A stretch of DNA of 64,000 bases from Leptospira abararensis (GCF_016918735.1 NZ_JAFFPR010000027.1:62001-126000); one strand, 5' to 3'. Positions 51,303 to 61,244 are shown, counted from the first letter of the stretch. Numbers and translations are program-made. Notes: generated by a model not told the origin, from the sequence alone.

Positions 51303-51310
51303 ATTGTCGT

Positions 51311-52213
51311 ATGGATTCTCTCATTCGGGACATAGAAGACCTTAAAACCTTCATATTCGTGGTGCAGGAGCGTAGTTTTACGCAAGTGGCAAGTAAAATG
51401 GGTGTGACCAAAGCCGCAGTCGCCAAAAGGATTTTAGGGCTCGAAAAGATTTGGAAAACACAACTTTTTTACCGCAATACAAGAAAGGTTGTTCCTACAA
51501 GAGAAGCAGAATTGATTTTCCATAAGGTGATTTCCGTTTTAGACAGTGTTAAGGAACTTGAGAATTCTTTAGCCAACAAAGATGAGTTAGAGGGAACCCT
51601 CCGGGTCACTTGTGTAAGTTCGATGGCAAATCATTTTGTATCGGAAATCATTGAAGGTTTTTTAGAACAAAACCCAAAGATCAAAATCCAACTGATCGTA
51701 ACTGATAGCTTTCTTGATCTTATGGAAGAGTCGATTGATATAGGAATTCGTGTGGCAATGGAAATTCCAGTAAACCTCGTGGGAACTCATCTCTTTAAGA
51801 ATCGAATCATAGCGGTGGTTAGTCCAGATTACTTAAAAACAAACAAACCCATCCTTTCCCCAAAGCAATTAGAAACACATAATCTTTTGTATTTGGATTT
51901 ACATAAGGATTTAGGATTTTCTGGAACGGAACTAAAGCTCGCAGAGGTAACAAAAAATAGAAAATTTTTATCCAATGATGCTGCGAGTCTTGTGCAAATG
52001 GGTTTAAAGGGAAAAGGCGTTCTTGTTCGTTCATTCTGGGACATAGAAGCTCATATCCAATCAGGGAAACTGATTCCAATCCTAAAAGAATTTCCATTAG
52101 AAAATTTTGGGAATGTTTGGGTGGTTCATCCCAACAATCGAACGCCATCCCGTCGGGTGATGGAGTTTCGCAATTTTTTAGAGTCCGAATGTAATCGTCG
52201 GTTCAATTTATAA
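51311..52213 (+). CDS. LysR-type transcriptional regulator
   Basis: A 300-residue LTTR. The N-terminal winged helix has FIFVVQERSFTQVASKMGVTKAAVAKRI and LFYRNTRKVVPTREAE; the effector domain follows from about residue 90. The ATG at 51311 gives the normal N-terminus; the frame is open to 51275. No ribosome binding site is visible. It probably controls the divergent oxidoreductase-SDR pair across a 137-nt gap. It overlaps the convergent nuclease gene by 11 nt. Confidence 0.93.
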   Translation: MDSLIRDIEDLKTFIFVVQERSFTQVASKMGVTKAAVAKRILGLEKIWKTQLFYRNTRKVVPTREAELIFHKVISVLDSVKELENSLANKDELEGTLRVTCVSSMANHFVSEIIEGFLEQNPKIKIQLIVTDSFLDLMEESIDIGIRVAMEIPVNLVGTHLFKNRIIAVVSPDYLKTNKPILSPKQLETHNLLYLDLHKDLGFSGTELKLAEVTKNRKFLSNDAASLVQMGLKGKGVLVRSFWDIEAHIQSGKLIPILKEFPLENFGNVWVVHPNNRTPSRRVMEFRNFLESECNRRFNL

Positions 52214-52967
52214 AAGGATTTTTTACGGACTGGATCCTTTCTATGATCTCATTTTTTCGGATTTCAAAAGTATCGGGTGGATCAAGTTGGTTCCAAGATT
52301 CATAGAGTTTCCTCCTTCCCTCGGGAACCGGAATCCCGTATTTCCATTCCATATAGAAATAGGTGCGAGCAATATCGCCCCGAATCTTTGGTTGTGGTTC
52401 TGCTGTTTGTTCTTTGAAATTCACTTCAAAATCACAAAGTCCATATTTCCTTTCTTCGCCTTCAATTTCCCCATAAGAAAAAATTCCGCGGTCTGCATTG
52501 ATTTCTCCAGGAACAGGAAAAATATTATGCATATCTGCTTCGATTTGGTTGAATTCAGGATCGGTGGCTTGGCAACATTTCCTTCCGCGCACTGGTTTTC
52601 CATTCCACTCGCAGTCTTTTTTTGTCCAACATTCGCGGTCTTTCCCAAAACTATGGGCTGGAACAATATGTTCCCACTCAATCCATGTTTGGCGGTGGGT
52701 GTCTTTGCGGCTGTTAAGTCCGCAGGATTCAAAATCAATTTTAAGTCGGCCAAGAACTTCCGTATCTTCGGAGAACTGACATCCGCAGTAAAAATCGACG
52801 CCTACTTTTTTATAAAAGTGTTTTAAGATTCGTTTGGCTTTTTGAAAATCCATCACCTTTAGTTTTTTTTCATTTGGTTGATTTTTGTCTTCTGCTTGAG
52901 AATAAACAAAGAAACTCACCAAACATAAAGAGACAAAGAGAATACTATAAAATCTAAAGTATTTCAA
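52203..52967 (-). CDS. Secreted endonuclease I family protein
   Basis: A 254-residue nuclease of the EndA type: signal peptide (KYFRFYSILFVSLCLVSFFVYS), then WEHIVPAHSFG with the catalytic histidine, NQIEADMHNIFPVPGEIN with the metal-binding Asn, and IRGDIARTYFYM. The many cysteines suggest disulfides in the periplasm or outside the cell. The TTG at 52967 overlaps the upstream stop (TTGA) and gives the cleanest signal peptide; the frame is open to 53003. Confidence 0.88.
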   Translation of the reverse strand: MKYFRFYSILFVSLCLVSFFVYSQAEDKNQPNEKKLKVMDFQKAKRILKHFYKKVGVDFYCGCQFSEDTEVLGRLKIDFESCGLNSRKDTHRQTWIEWEHIVPAHSFGKDRECWTKKDCEWNGKPVRGRKCCQATDPEFNQIEADMHNIFPVPGEINADRGIFSYGEIEGEERKYGLCDFEVNFKEQTAEPQPKIRGDIARTYFYMEWKYGIPVPEGRRKLYESWNQLDPPDTFEIRKNEIIERIQSVKNPFIN

Positions 52968-53356
52968 GGGAGGATAGGAAGAAGATACATCGCCATAGTG
53001 CAAAGAAAACCAAGAGTCCAGACGGTAGACCGAGCTTTCGGTAGATCAGCAATATAAAGATAAATATACAAAAATCGCAAACCAACAAAACTTAAGGAAA
53101 GAATTTCTAACCAATAAAAATCAACTTCCAAAAGAAGATTGAATAAAATGGCGATGGAAAATATGGAAAACGCTTCAAACCCATTTTGGTGGGCGGCATT
53201 GGCACGAGCACCCCAGCCAGTGAGTTTGGCTTGTTGCATTCTCGGATGGTGGTTGTCGTAACCCTTTTTTTCCTTTGCCATAGCAATGGCCACAATTCCT
53301 TTTGCTAAGTAAATTTGGCCAATGGAGATAAGTAAACAGATGGTAATGATGGTCAT
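52964..53356 (-). CDS. MAPEG family membrane protein
   Basis: A 130-residue protein with four membrane segments and RANAAHQNGFEAFSIFSIAI, the conserved MAPEG signature. The family includes glutathione-dependent enzymes of membrane lipids and also poorly known bacterial members of this length. It overlaps the nuclease gene start by 4 nt and lies 42 nt after the glyoxalase-like gene. Confidence 0.85.
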   Translation of the reverse strand: MTIITICLLISIGQIYLAKGIVAIAMAKEKKGYDNHHPRMQQAKLTGWGARANAAHQNGFEAFSIFSIAILFNLLLEVDFYWLEILSLSFVGLRFLYIYLYIADLPKARSTVWTLGFLCTMAMYLLPILP

Positions 53357-53398
53357 TGACTAAACTGTCATCCTAGTTTAGATTTTGTAAAATACAAA

Positions 53399-54175
53399 TT
53401 ACCAATGATCTCGCATCTTTCGTAAAACTAAAAATACGGAACGATCATTCGTATATATTTCTTTTAATTCCGTTAGTCGATCCTTAACTGATTGTGTATT
53501 TCTTCTAAAAAATGGATTTAATTTCTTTTCTGTACCGATTTCGGAAACTAAAAAGGGTATGAGTGTGGATTTGTATTCTTCTCTGAAATCATTTTTTGGA
53601 TCAACGTGTTCTGCAAACTTTAGATTGTTTTCCCAATAGTCATGGCCAGGATACAACAAACAAGTATCCGGTAAGGTTTCGAAACGAGATTGGATAGTGT
53701 CATAGAGTACATTGGGATCTCCCCCGCGAAAACAATTCCCGACTCCAACATTAAAAAGAGTATCCCCCGAAAAGATTCCAAGAATGGTTTTGGGATTTCT
53801 ATGAACAAAACTTAGGTGAGAGAATGTATGTCCGGGAGTGTCCCAAACCTCAATGGATTCTTCTTCTACTGAAAAGGCGATATCACCTTCTTTTAGAATT
53901 TGATCGAGTCCTGGGATTTTGTCTTTGGCCTGGCTATGTCCGTAGACGATTGCCCTCGTTTCCTCTTTTAATTCCAAATTTCCTTGGGTATGGTCTCCAT
54001 GTTCGTGGGTATTGAGAATTCCTTTGATTTTCACACCCAATTGTTTTGTTTGAGTGAGAATGGATTTAGCATCGAAGGGATCAATCACATAGGCTTCGCC
54101 CGTTCGAGTGGAATAAACAATATAACTAAAGTTTCTAAGGGGTGAGTTTGTAAAGATGGGAAGGATTTCTATCAT
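53399..54175 (-). CDS. Hydroxyacylglutathione hydrolase-like metallo-beta-lactamase protein
   Basis: A 258-residue MBL-fold hydrolase: NTHEHGDHTQGN (His57, His59, Asp61, His62), DTPGHTFSHLSF, IFSGDTLFNVGVGNCFRGGD, and LYPGHDYWENN. The C-terminal NTQSVKDRLTELKEIY with LRKMRDHW resembles the glutathione-binding end of glyoxalase II. It would hydrolyse S-lactoylglutathione, in keeping with glutathione genes elsewhere in the window. Confidence 0.88.
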   Translation of the reverse strand: MIEILPIFTNSPLRNFSYIVYSTRTGEAYVIDPFDAKSILTQTKQLGVKIKGILNTHEHGDHTQGNLELKEETRAIVYGHSQAKDKIPGLDQILKEGDIAFSVEEESIEVWDTPGHTFSHLSFVHRNPKTILGIFSGDTLFNVGVGNCFRGGDPNVLYDTIQSRFETLPDTCLLYPGHDYWENNLKFAEHVDPKNDFREEYKSTLIPFLVSEIGTEKKLNPFFRRNTQSVKDRLTELKEIYTNDRSVFLVLRKMRDHW

Positions 54176-54201
54176 TTGGATATTTTCCTTCCCATTGATT
54201 T

Positions 54202-55425
54202 CTAATAGAGAATTCGAGTCCGAATGGAATGTTTATGGGCTTTGATTTTATCTTTCAATTCATCACCCAAGTTTTTATCAATTTCCATACTCAAATAACC
54301 AATATTAGACGAAGTGCTTAAGTTTTGTGTGAGGATATTTCCTCCCAAATCAGAGATGATGGAGTTGATATCTCTTAAGAACCCTGGTTGGTTTTGGTGT
54401 ATATTGAGAATCCTGTGGTAACCTGATTTCAAACTTCCTAGTTCAATGTTAGGAAAGTTCACAGAAAATGTGGTCGATCCATTGTTCACGTACTTTAAAA
54501 GTTTTTCTGCCACTTCGGATCCAATATTTTTTTGTGCTTCTTCTGTTGATCCACCTACGTGCGGAGTGAGAATCACATTCGGCAAACCTTGGAGTGGGCT
54601 TACAAAAGGATCGTCATTGGACTTGGGTTCTTCAGGGAATACATCCACGCCAGCACCGGCAATTTTCCCTGACTTCAATCCTTCCACAAGTGCATCGATT
54701 TCTAAAACCTTTCCACGAGATAGGTTGAGAAGGTAGGCACCTTGTTTGAGAAGATTTAAGTGTTCCTTACGGAATAGGTTTTTTGTTTCTTCCGTTTCTG
54801 GAACATGAAAGGTAATAAAATCAGATTGTTTCAGAACTTCTTCGTAAGTATGGACAGAAGAAGCGTTCCCTAGCGGAAGTTTGGAGATGATATCATAAAA
54901 AATCACCTTCATTCCCATAGACTCAGCAAGCACAGAGATTTGTGATCCAATATGTCCGTACCCAATGATTCCTAACGTTTTGCCACGGACTTCAAAACAG
55001 CCTTTGGCGATTTTATTCCACTTACCGAGGTGGACATCGCGGGACTGGTCTGTTGCTTTTCTAGCAAGCATAATGATCTCAGCGATTACAAGTTCGGCCA
55101 CAGACCTGGTATTGCTGTAGGGAGCATTGAAAACGGGAATGGCACGTTTTTCGGCTTCCTCTAATTCGACTTGGTTGGTTCCAATACAGAAACATCCAAC
55201 AGTCATTAATTTTTTAGCATTGGCAAGGGCTTTCATTGTAACGTTGGTTTTGCTACGAATGCCTAAAACATGTACATCGGAAATTTTTTCGATGAGTTCT
55301 GCTTCTTCCATCGCATCTTTGACGAGGGTAACGTCAAAACCGTCTCGGTGGAAAAGTTCATACGCATCTTTGTGGATGTTTTCCAGAAGTAGGACTTTTA
55401 TTTTTCCTTTGGGATAAGATACCAT
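54202..55425 (-). CDS. serA: D-3-phosphoglycerate dehydrogenase
   Basis: A 407-residue serine biosynthesis enzyme of the E. coli length class. It has the NAD loop GIIGYGHIGSQ, LNLSRGKVLEID (catalytic Arg), and VILTPHVGGSTEEAQ (His). A C-terminal ACT domain follows (HRILNIHQNQPGFLRDINSI), which in relatives binds serine for feedback inhibition. Head gene of a minus-strand group with the glyoxalase, MAPEG and nuclease genes. Confidence 0.93.
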   Translation of the reverse strand: MVSYPKGKIKVLLLENIHKDAYELFHRDGFDVTLVKDAMEEAELIEKISDVHVLGIRSKTNVTMKALANAKKLMTVGCFCIGTNQVELEEAEKRAIPVFNAPYSNTRSVAELVIAEIIMLARKATDQSRDVHLGKWNKIAKGCFEVRGKTLGIIGYGHIGSQISVLAESMGMKVIFYDIISKLPLGNASSVHTYEEVLKQSDFITFHVPETEETKNLFRKEHLNLLKQGAYLLNLSRGKVLEIDALVEGLKSGKIAGAGVDVFPEEPKSNDDPFVSPLQGLPNVILTPHVGGSTEEAQKNIGSEVAEKLLKYVNNGSTTFSVNFPNIELGSLKSGYHRILNIHQNQPGFLRDINSIISDLGGNILTQNLSTSSNIGYLSMEIDKNLGDELKDKIKAHKHSIRTRILY

Positions 55426-55482
55426 AGGAACAGGATTTTTTCCTTTGCCAAACCTTGCACCTCGAAAAAGGTTGAGCTTACC

Positions 55483-56031
55483 ATGGAAAGAATCTTGTCC
55501 TTCACCCGATTTTCCTTCATTTTCCTCACTTTTCTGGTTTTTGTTTCCTGCGGAGGAACCAAGGCCTATGTGGTCACACCGGAACCAACCTTAGAGCAAC
55601 AAACTGCCATTTCCAAAGACCTTTGTTTGCAAAGGTATGTCTGGGTATTTCCGGGCAAACGACCTTGTGTGTATTTTAAGGCAGAACGAGACAATAGCAC
55701 GGGACTTGTGCAATACTTTTTACTCTATGAAATTGGAACCTTTGACGTAGACCTTCCGATTGGTGTTTCCTTAAAGCTGGGAGATACTTGGTACAATCTA
55801 AAACGAACCAATACAGATTATTCCGATACAATCGTGATTAGCTCAGCGATTTCTTCAGAGATCATTCCTAAAGTGGGTGAGAGCCAAAACATTGGGATCA
55901 GTTATACCAACCGAAAGGAAACCTTTAACTTCCAATTGAGTTCTAGCCAAACGGCTTCTTTTCAATCTAACCTTTCCAAATTGATCCGAACCATCGAATC
56001 AGAGCCAAAACTCAATATTAATAAAAAGTAA
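55483..56031 (+). CDS. Lipoprotein of unknown function
   Basis: A 182-residue protein with a long hydrophobic N-terminus and lipobox VFVSCGG (Cys23). The mature part is rich in beta-type sequence and has two cysteines (DLCLQRY, KRPCVYF). No known domain recognised. It is alone between serA (divergent) and a terminator shared with lysS. Confidence 0.8.
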   Translation: MERILSFTRFSFIFLTFLVFVSCGGTKAYVVTPEPTLEQQTAISKDLCLQRYVWVFPGKRPCVYFKAERDNSTGLVQYFLLYEIGTFDVDLPIGVSLKLGDTWYNLKRTNTDYSDTIVISSAISSEIIPKVGESQNIGISYTNRKETFNFQLSSSQTASFQSNLSKLIRTIESEPKLNINKK

Positions 56032-56045
56032 TATTGTTAATTTGC

Positions 56046-56085
56046 AAAAAAACCTCCAAGGATATAAATCCAAGGAGGTTTTTTT
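56046..56085. terminator. Bidirectional terminator between the lipoprotein gene and lysS
   Basis: AAAAAAACCTCC (56046-56057) pairs with GGAGGTTTTTTT (56074-56085). Inside, GGAT/ATCC pair across an AA/AA internal loop with a 4-nt apex. A and T runs on both sides let it work for both convergent transcripts. Confidence 0.92.
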
Positions 56086-56179
56086 ATACTTGAATCCGAC
56101 CACAAAAATCATTTAGCGATCAGTCAGTTTTTCCTTTTTAAGATTCCTTCCATTTCTTCCTGAGGTAGAAAACTGTTTT

Positions 56180-57673
<1,494 letters not shown>

Positions 57674-58312
57674 TTATAGGACACCTCTAATATAAGAATA
57701 CAGATAACGTACAAATTCTCCGGTAATTTCCCTGACCCCATCTTCTGATAAAAACCAGTTGGATCCAGAAATGTCAGATGGAAATCCATAAGCTGTCACC
57801 TTGATTGGCAAACTGGCTAAGGTTTTGCGATAGGTTCCTAAAACTCTTTTGGTTTCATACTCCCGACAAAGGAGTAATATGCTTCCTAAATTATCCGAAA
57901 CAGCTATTTTTAATAGGTTTTTGGATGCCTCGTCTGTGTCACCCATTTTGGTTGTGGGAATGATGAGAGAGGAAACAAACCCGGGTCCAATTCCTAAGGA
58001 ACTCAAATGTTCTTTGATTTTGGATTCCTTCTCTTGGGGTGAATCAAGTAGGTTTTGTGATTTGTCTTCACGTATAACAAGTATTAGTTTTTTGAAATCA
58101 CTTCGTTGAGCTAAGGCCACGACAGCTTTTAATGTTTTTTTAGAAGGAAGTGCATGCGATACTTCTAATACGGCAAGATCCGACTTTTGGTAAGTTTCAC
58201 TTGATTTTAACCAATAAGGAGCAGAAAGTGTGAGTCCTAGTAGGATAAAGATGGGGGAAAGGAATCCTATTAGGAGGAGTTTGAGTCGAAACGTAAGATC
58301 GGATACTTGCAT
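57674..58312 (-). CDS. DUF218/YdcF-like membrane-anchored protein
   Basis: A 212-residue protein with one N-terminal membrane segment (LLLIGFLSPIFILLGLTLSA). The rest follows the layout of DUF218 (SanA/YdcF) proteins: a strand with DLAVLEVSH, a helix, KLILVIRED, the region around GPGFVSSLII, then LGSILLLCREYETKRVLGTY (compare TS.YH..R) and VTAYGFPS. Most conserved family residues are replaced, so this is a remote match only. It is directly joined to lysS. Confidence 0.6.
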   Translation of the reverse strand: MQVSDLTFRLKLLLIGFLSPIFILLGLTLSAPYWLKSSETYQKSDLAVLEVSHALPSKKTLKAVVALAQRSDFKKLILVIREDKSQNLLDSPQEKESKIKEHLSSLGIGPGFVSSLIIPTTKMGDTDEASKNLLKIAVSDNLGSILLLCREYETKRVLGTYRKTLASLPIKVTAYGFPSDISGSNWFLSEDGVREITGEFVRYLYSYIRGVL

Positions 58313-58371
58313 ACTTGACCCCTACAACCTACTGAAATGTGAGTGCAAGTGACAAGAGAAAATTCATCTCC

Positions 58372-58399
58372 TTGACGAAAGAACCCGTTTTCCTAACCT
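58372..58399 (+). promoter_or_regulatory. Promoter of tRNA-Leu
   Basis: TTGACG (58372-58377), 16-nt spacer, TAACCT (58394-58399), predicting a start about 10 nt before the tRNA. Confidence 0.5.
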
Positions 58400-58416
58400 G
58401 ACCTACATATACACCC

Positions 58417-58498
58417 GCTCGGATGGTGGAATTGGTAGACACGCTACTTTGAGGTGGTAGTGCCGCAAGGTGTGGGGGTTCGAGTCCCCCTTCGAGCA
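58417..58498 (+). tRNA. tRNA-Leu (GAG)
   Basis: An 82-nt class II tRNA. Acceptor GCTCGGA pairs with TTCGAGC (one G-T pair), the D loop contains AATTGGTAGAC, and the anticodon loop TTGAGGT gives GAG. A short variable arm (GTGCCGCAAGGTGT) precedes the T arm GGGGGTTCGAGTCCCCC. Discriminator A at 58498; CCA not encoded. Its last 18 nt are repeated downstream. Confidence 0.96.
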
Positions 58499-58517
58499 AA
58501 TCAAACTAATCACAAAC
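58481..58517 (+). repeat. Direct repeat, copy 1 (tRNA-Leu 3' end plus flank)
   Basis: 37 nt covering the T-loop and acceptor end of tRNA-Leu and 19 nt after it, beginning CGAGTCCCCCTTCGAGC. It matches copy 2 at 36 of 37 positions. Such layouts mark attachment sites of integrating elements, or a local duplication. Confidence 0.9.
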
Positions 58518-58551
58518 CAAATATTCAAATACATATAGATCGACTCGAACA

Positions 58552-58670
58552 GTTTTGTGAGCCGAAAGATCGCGCCCCAAGGAAGCGATCATTCGGAAAG
58601 CCGACCCGGAAGGGAGGCGACGAACAAAACCGTGCCTCGAAGTGTTGTTTGGACAGGAAGTCCAAACAAC
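58552..58670 (+). ncRNA. Candidate structured RNA with GGA-loop hairpins
   Basis: Between the two repeat copies lies a densely folded stretch. P1 is GTTTTGT (58552-58558) with ACAAAAC (58624-58630). Hairpin A is CCGAA/GATCGC (58562-58573) with GCGATC/TTCGG (58585-58596) and a loop ending AAGGAA. Hairpin B is CCC-GGAA-GGG (58605-58614). Hairpin C is an 11-bp perfect stem (58644-58654 with 58660-58670) and loop AGGAA. All three loops show GGA, the core of CsrA-type binding sites. No open reading frame with coding character fits it. Function is unproven, and strand is inferred from the upstream tRNA promoter. Confidence 0.4.
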
Positions 58671-58678
58671 GGAGAGGT

Positions 58679-58715
58679 CGAGTCCCCCTTCGAGCAGATC
58701 AAACTAATCACAAAC
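58679..58715 (+). repeat. Direct repeat, copy 2 (partial tRNA-Leu end)
   Basis: Second copy, exactly 198 nt after the first, with one A-to-G change. It holds the T-loop and acceptor strand only, so it is not a tRNA. It stops 9 nt before the end of the convergent hydrolase gene. Confidence 0.9.
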
Positions 58716-58724
58716 AAAACCGCG

Positions 58725-59609
58725 CTACTTCAAATACTTTTGAAAAAACCCAACCGCCCTTGATTCGGCTTCCTTCGAATCAAAATTCCAAAGTCGTTCA
58801 TGTCGTTTGCACTCTGGTGACCAAAGGGATTTTGGTTCCCCTGCCTTGGCATAAAGATCCACCGCATGGTGGTAGTCTACATAATCATCCATGGTGCAAT
58901 GAAAGAGGGCAATGGGCCTAGGACTGATGGAGGCAATTTTATCAATGGGCCTAACGGAATCTATGTCCATTTCTCCGCGCAAGTTGAGGGCAAGTTTAAC
59001 AACGGGAATGAGTGGGTAATACGGAATTCCAAAATCACGTTTTGCAGATTCTACAAGAACATCAATAGCACTCCCATAACCGCTGCTAAAGAGACCTGCT
59101 TGGATCTCTGGATGGTCAGCCATCGCGATGATACTTGTTGCCGAACCCATAGAAAATCCAAAGATACCAATTTTGTCGTAACCTTTTGCTTTTAAATAGG
59201 AAATAGCGGCTGTTACATCCTTTTGTTCATGAAATCCCATGGATGCAAAACCACCATGGTTTCTTCGTAAACTAAGGAGGAGCAAATTATATCCTGCTTG
59301 GTGTAGACTTTTAGCAAATCGAATCCCTTCGTTTCTTTGGCCTCCGTGACCGTGTACTAATATGATTGAGGCTTTGGATTGTTTGGCGGGAATCCAGTAA
59401 CTAACAAGGTTCAGTTTATCTTCGGTCGTGATCGTCACTTCTTCGAAGGTAAGCCCTACTTCCGAAGGTCCATCACAAAATACATGGTGGTCCAAGCTAC
59501 ATTTGACTTTAGGATACAGAACTAAACTTGAAAAATAAAAGGCTGCGGCGGTGAGTAAGATGATAATGATAATCAATCCAGAAATAAGATACTTTTTGAT
59601 TCGTTTCAT
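58725..59609 (-). CDS. Membrane-anchored alpha/beta hydrolase
   Basis: A 294-residue hydrolase with an N-terminal membrane anchor (LISGLIIIIILLTAAAFYFSS). Its oxyanion region is LVHGHGGQRNEG, the nucleophile elbow is GFSMGS, and the acid and base are in CTMDDYVDYHHA and ECKRHERLW. It resembles the YqkD/BEM46-like branch of serine hydrolases (DUF1100-like). Probably acts outside the inner membrane. Substrate unknown. Confidence 0.88.
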   Translation of the reverse strand: MKRIKKYLISGLIIIIILLTAAAFYFSSLVLYPKVKCSLDHHVFCDGPSEVGLTFEEVTITTEDKLNLVSYWIPAKQSKASIILVHGHGGQRNEGIRFAKSLHQAGYNLLLLSLRRNHGGFASMGFHEQKDVTAAISYLKAKGYDKIGIFGFSMGSATSIIAMADHPEIQAGLFSSGYGSAIDVLVESAKRDFGIPYYPLIPVVKLALNLRGEMDIDSVRPIDKIASISPRPIALFHCTMDDYVDYHHAVDLYAKAGEPKSLWSPECKRHERLWNFDSKEAESRAVGFFQKYLK

Positions 59610-59679
59610 GTGCCCATAAAAGATAGGAAAAATTTAAATTCTGCAAGTAAAAAATAGGGGATTGGGATTTTTGGAAGAT

Positions 59680-60111
59680 ATGGAAGCTGCTTTAGGTGTT
59701 TTCTTTATTTGTTGTATGAGTGTTTTAAGTCCCCTCTCTGGTGTGAGTGATGGGGAACTCCGCGGTTGTCCCCCATCGCCTAACTGTGTTTCAAGTCAGA
59801 GTATGCAATACAACATTGTTCATAAAGTGGATCCCATCACGTATACCACCTCTCGTGCGGTTGCCTATGAACGGATATCCAAATACTTTCATGAATCGGA
59901 AAACATTTGGATCAGCGAAGAGAAAGAGGGGGAATACATCCGTGTGATTTTTTTCACAAAAGTATTTCGATTCCCCGATCGAGTGGAGATATATTTTCCA
60001 GAAGACAAACAAGAAGCACAGGTTAGATCCCAGTCGATTCTAGGTTTATGGGATATCTTCGCTAATAGAAGGCGAGTGAATCAGTTTCGAGACTTACTCG
60101 CTAAAGAATAA
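59680..60111 (+). CDS. DUF1499 family protein
   Basis: A 143-residue protein with the DUF1499 signature GELRGCPPSPNCVSSQ and a following alpha/beta part (VAYERISKYFHESENIWISEE; KVFRFPDRVEIYFPED; SQSILGLWDIFANRRRVNQF). A hydrophobic N-terminus (GVFFICCMSVL) suggests export or anchoring. The start is uncertain: TTG codons at 59662 and 59671 are also possible, the latter with AGGGG well spaced. Function of the family is unknown. Confidence 0.8.
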   Translation: MEAALGVFFICCMSVLSPLSGVSDGELRGCPPSPNCVSSQSMQYNIVHKVDPITYTTSRAVAYERISKYFHESENIWISEEKEGEYIRVIFFTKVFRFPDRVEIYFPEDKQEAQVRSQSILGLWDIFANRRRVNQFRDLLAKE

Positions 60112-60113
60112 AC

Positions 60114-61211
60114 TTACAAAAGATCATTGTGTGAAAGAAAATAAATTCCTCCAATGATCCTCTCTATTTTGGCACCGAAAAGCCAGTCGCCGATGATCGT
60201 GATCCCCGTATCTTTACAAAGACGTTTCCACTCTTCAAAAGCTTCTGAGTCTAGGTCTAAAGTCCCTTCCCTTCCTAGGAGAGGTATCTGGGCTTGCGCA
60301 TACCTCCACCTATGGTTCCAAATTAAGTTTGGTTTCGGGGCATTCAATATTTCTTTTAAACTTCGGATGAGATAATCTCTATATTTGGCGTTCGGATTTT
60401 TATTCTCATCCATCCAATCATCAAAATGTGTTTCTGAAAATAGAGCACCAAATTGGACAAGAAGGGCAGAACCCGAATGAAATTCTTTAGGGTATTTGAG
60501 ACTTTCCCAACTTTGGTATTCCCAATCTGTTCCAGGTTGTAGAGATGTTGTGATTGGAATCTTCGAGTCGGGATACAAAGAAAGTTTACTCCAATTAGGT
60601 TTCCAATGATCCCAATAAAAGTAACTAACAAGAGTTTTTCGGTAGTCGTTATATTGATTTAAAAATTCGCTCCATTGTTTGAGTTTAGAATTTTCTTTTG
60701 AACGATGGAAAATTTCCAAAATTTGAGGAATGGGAAGGGTAAGGATGGCAGAATGCGTACAAATCGTATTTGTTTCTTTGGTCGCAGAATTGTAAAATTC
60801 TAAATTCAAAGTTTTTTCATCTGTCGATGCTATCCTTTTTAGGGAATGGCTTTGGATTGGTTTTACATCCCTTAACATAGCAGAAACTAAATTCGTCATA
60901 CCCATGGTTGGATAAAAATGCGCATCACTGTAGATGGGTTTTACATGTAAAGAAACTGACTTTGACTTCCAAATCTCTAAAATGGAATACTTGGTTTCTT
61001 GTCCGAGCCAACGCACATCCATTAGATCACGAAACATTGTCGCCCCAAAGTCAAAAGAGGAGGGGTCGTTCCCTAGTCTACTGGACACTCTCCCGCCGTG
61101 AGACCTTCCTTTATCGTAGACTACCACATTTTGATTTAACATTGCAATGGCTGATCCAGAAATTCCGGCGCCAACAACCACGGGGACTTGGTAACAAAAA
61201 TTTGGTTCCAT
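60114..61211 (-). CDS. Renalase-like FAD-dependent oxidoreductase
   Basis: A 365-residue flavoprotein: VVVGAGISGSAIAML dinucleotide loop, VVYDKGRSHGGRVSSR (renalase/amine oxidase type), FDFGATMF, and near the end ITIIGDWLFGAKIERII. The family oxidises NAD(P)H isomers or amines; bacterial renalases remove aberrant NADH forms. It is convergent with the DUF1499 gene with a 2-nt gap. Confidence 0.85.
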   Translation of the reverse strand: MEPNFCYQVPVVVGAGISGSAIAMLNQNVVVYDKGRSHGGRVSSRLGNDPSSFDFGATMFRDLMDVRWLGQETKYSILEIWKSKSVSLHVKPIYSDAHFYPTMGMTNLVSAMLRDVKPIQSHSLKRIASTDEKTLNLEFYNSATKETNTICTHSAILTLPIPQILEIFHRSKENSKLKQWSEFLNQYNDYRKTLVSYFYWDHWKPNWSKLSLYPDSKIPITTSLQPGTDWEYQSWESLKYPKEFHSGSALLVQFGALFSETHFDDWMDENKNPNAKYRDYLIRSLKEILNAPKPNLIWNHRWRYAQAQIPLLGREGTLDLDSEAFEEWKRLCKDTGITIIGDWLFGAKIERIIGGIYFLSHNDLL

Positions 61212-61244
61212 AATTTGAATCGCTTTAGTTTGAGCGAATTTAAA

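Noticed and set aside
51174..51310. Specific LysR operator (T-N11-A inverted repeat) in the divergent gap
   Set aside because: Short imperfect repeats (CTGATT copies; ATCT...AGAT) exist, but none is clear enough to call.
58679..58715. Second tRNA-Leu gene
   Set aside because: Only the T-loop and acceptor strand are present; D and anticodon arms are missing.
58417..58724. Integrated phage or genomic island at tRNA-Leu
   Set aside because: The repeat suggests an attachment site, but only 161 bp lie between copies and no integrase or other mobile gene is present nearby.
58454..58921. Plus-strand open frame of 155 codons across tRNA-Leu and beyond
   Set aside because: It runs through the tRNA, the repeated tRNA end and the hairpin element, then the antisense of the hydrolase gene; composition is not protein-like and it repeats the same tRNA-derived peptide (RVPLRA).
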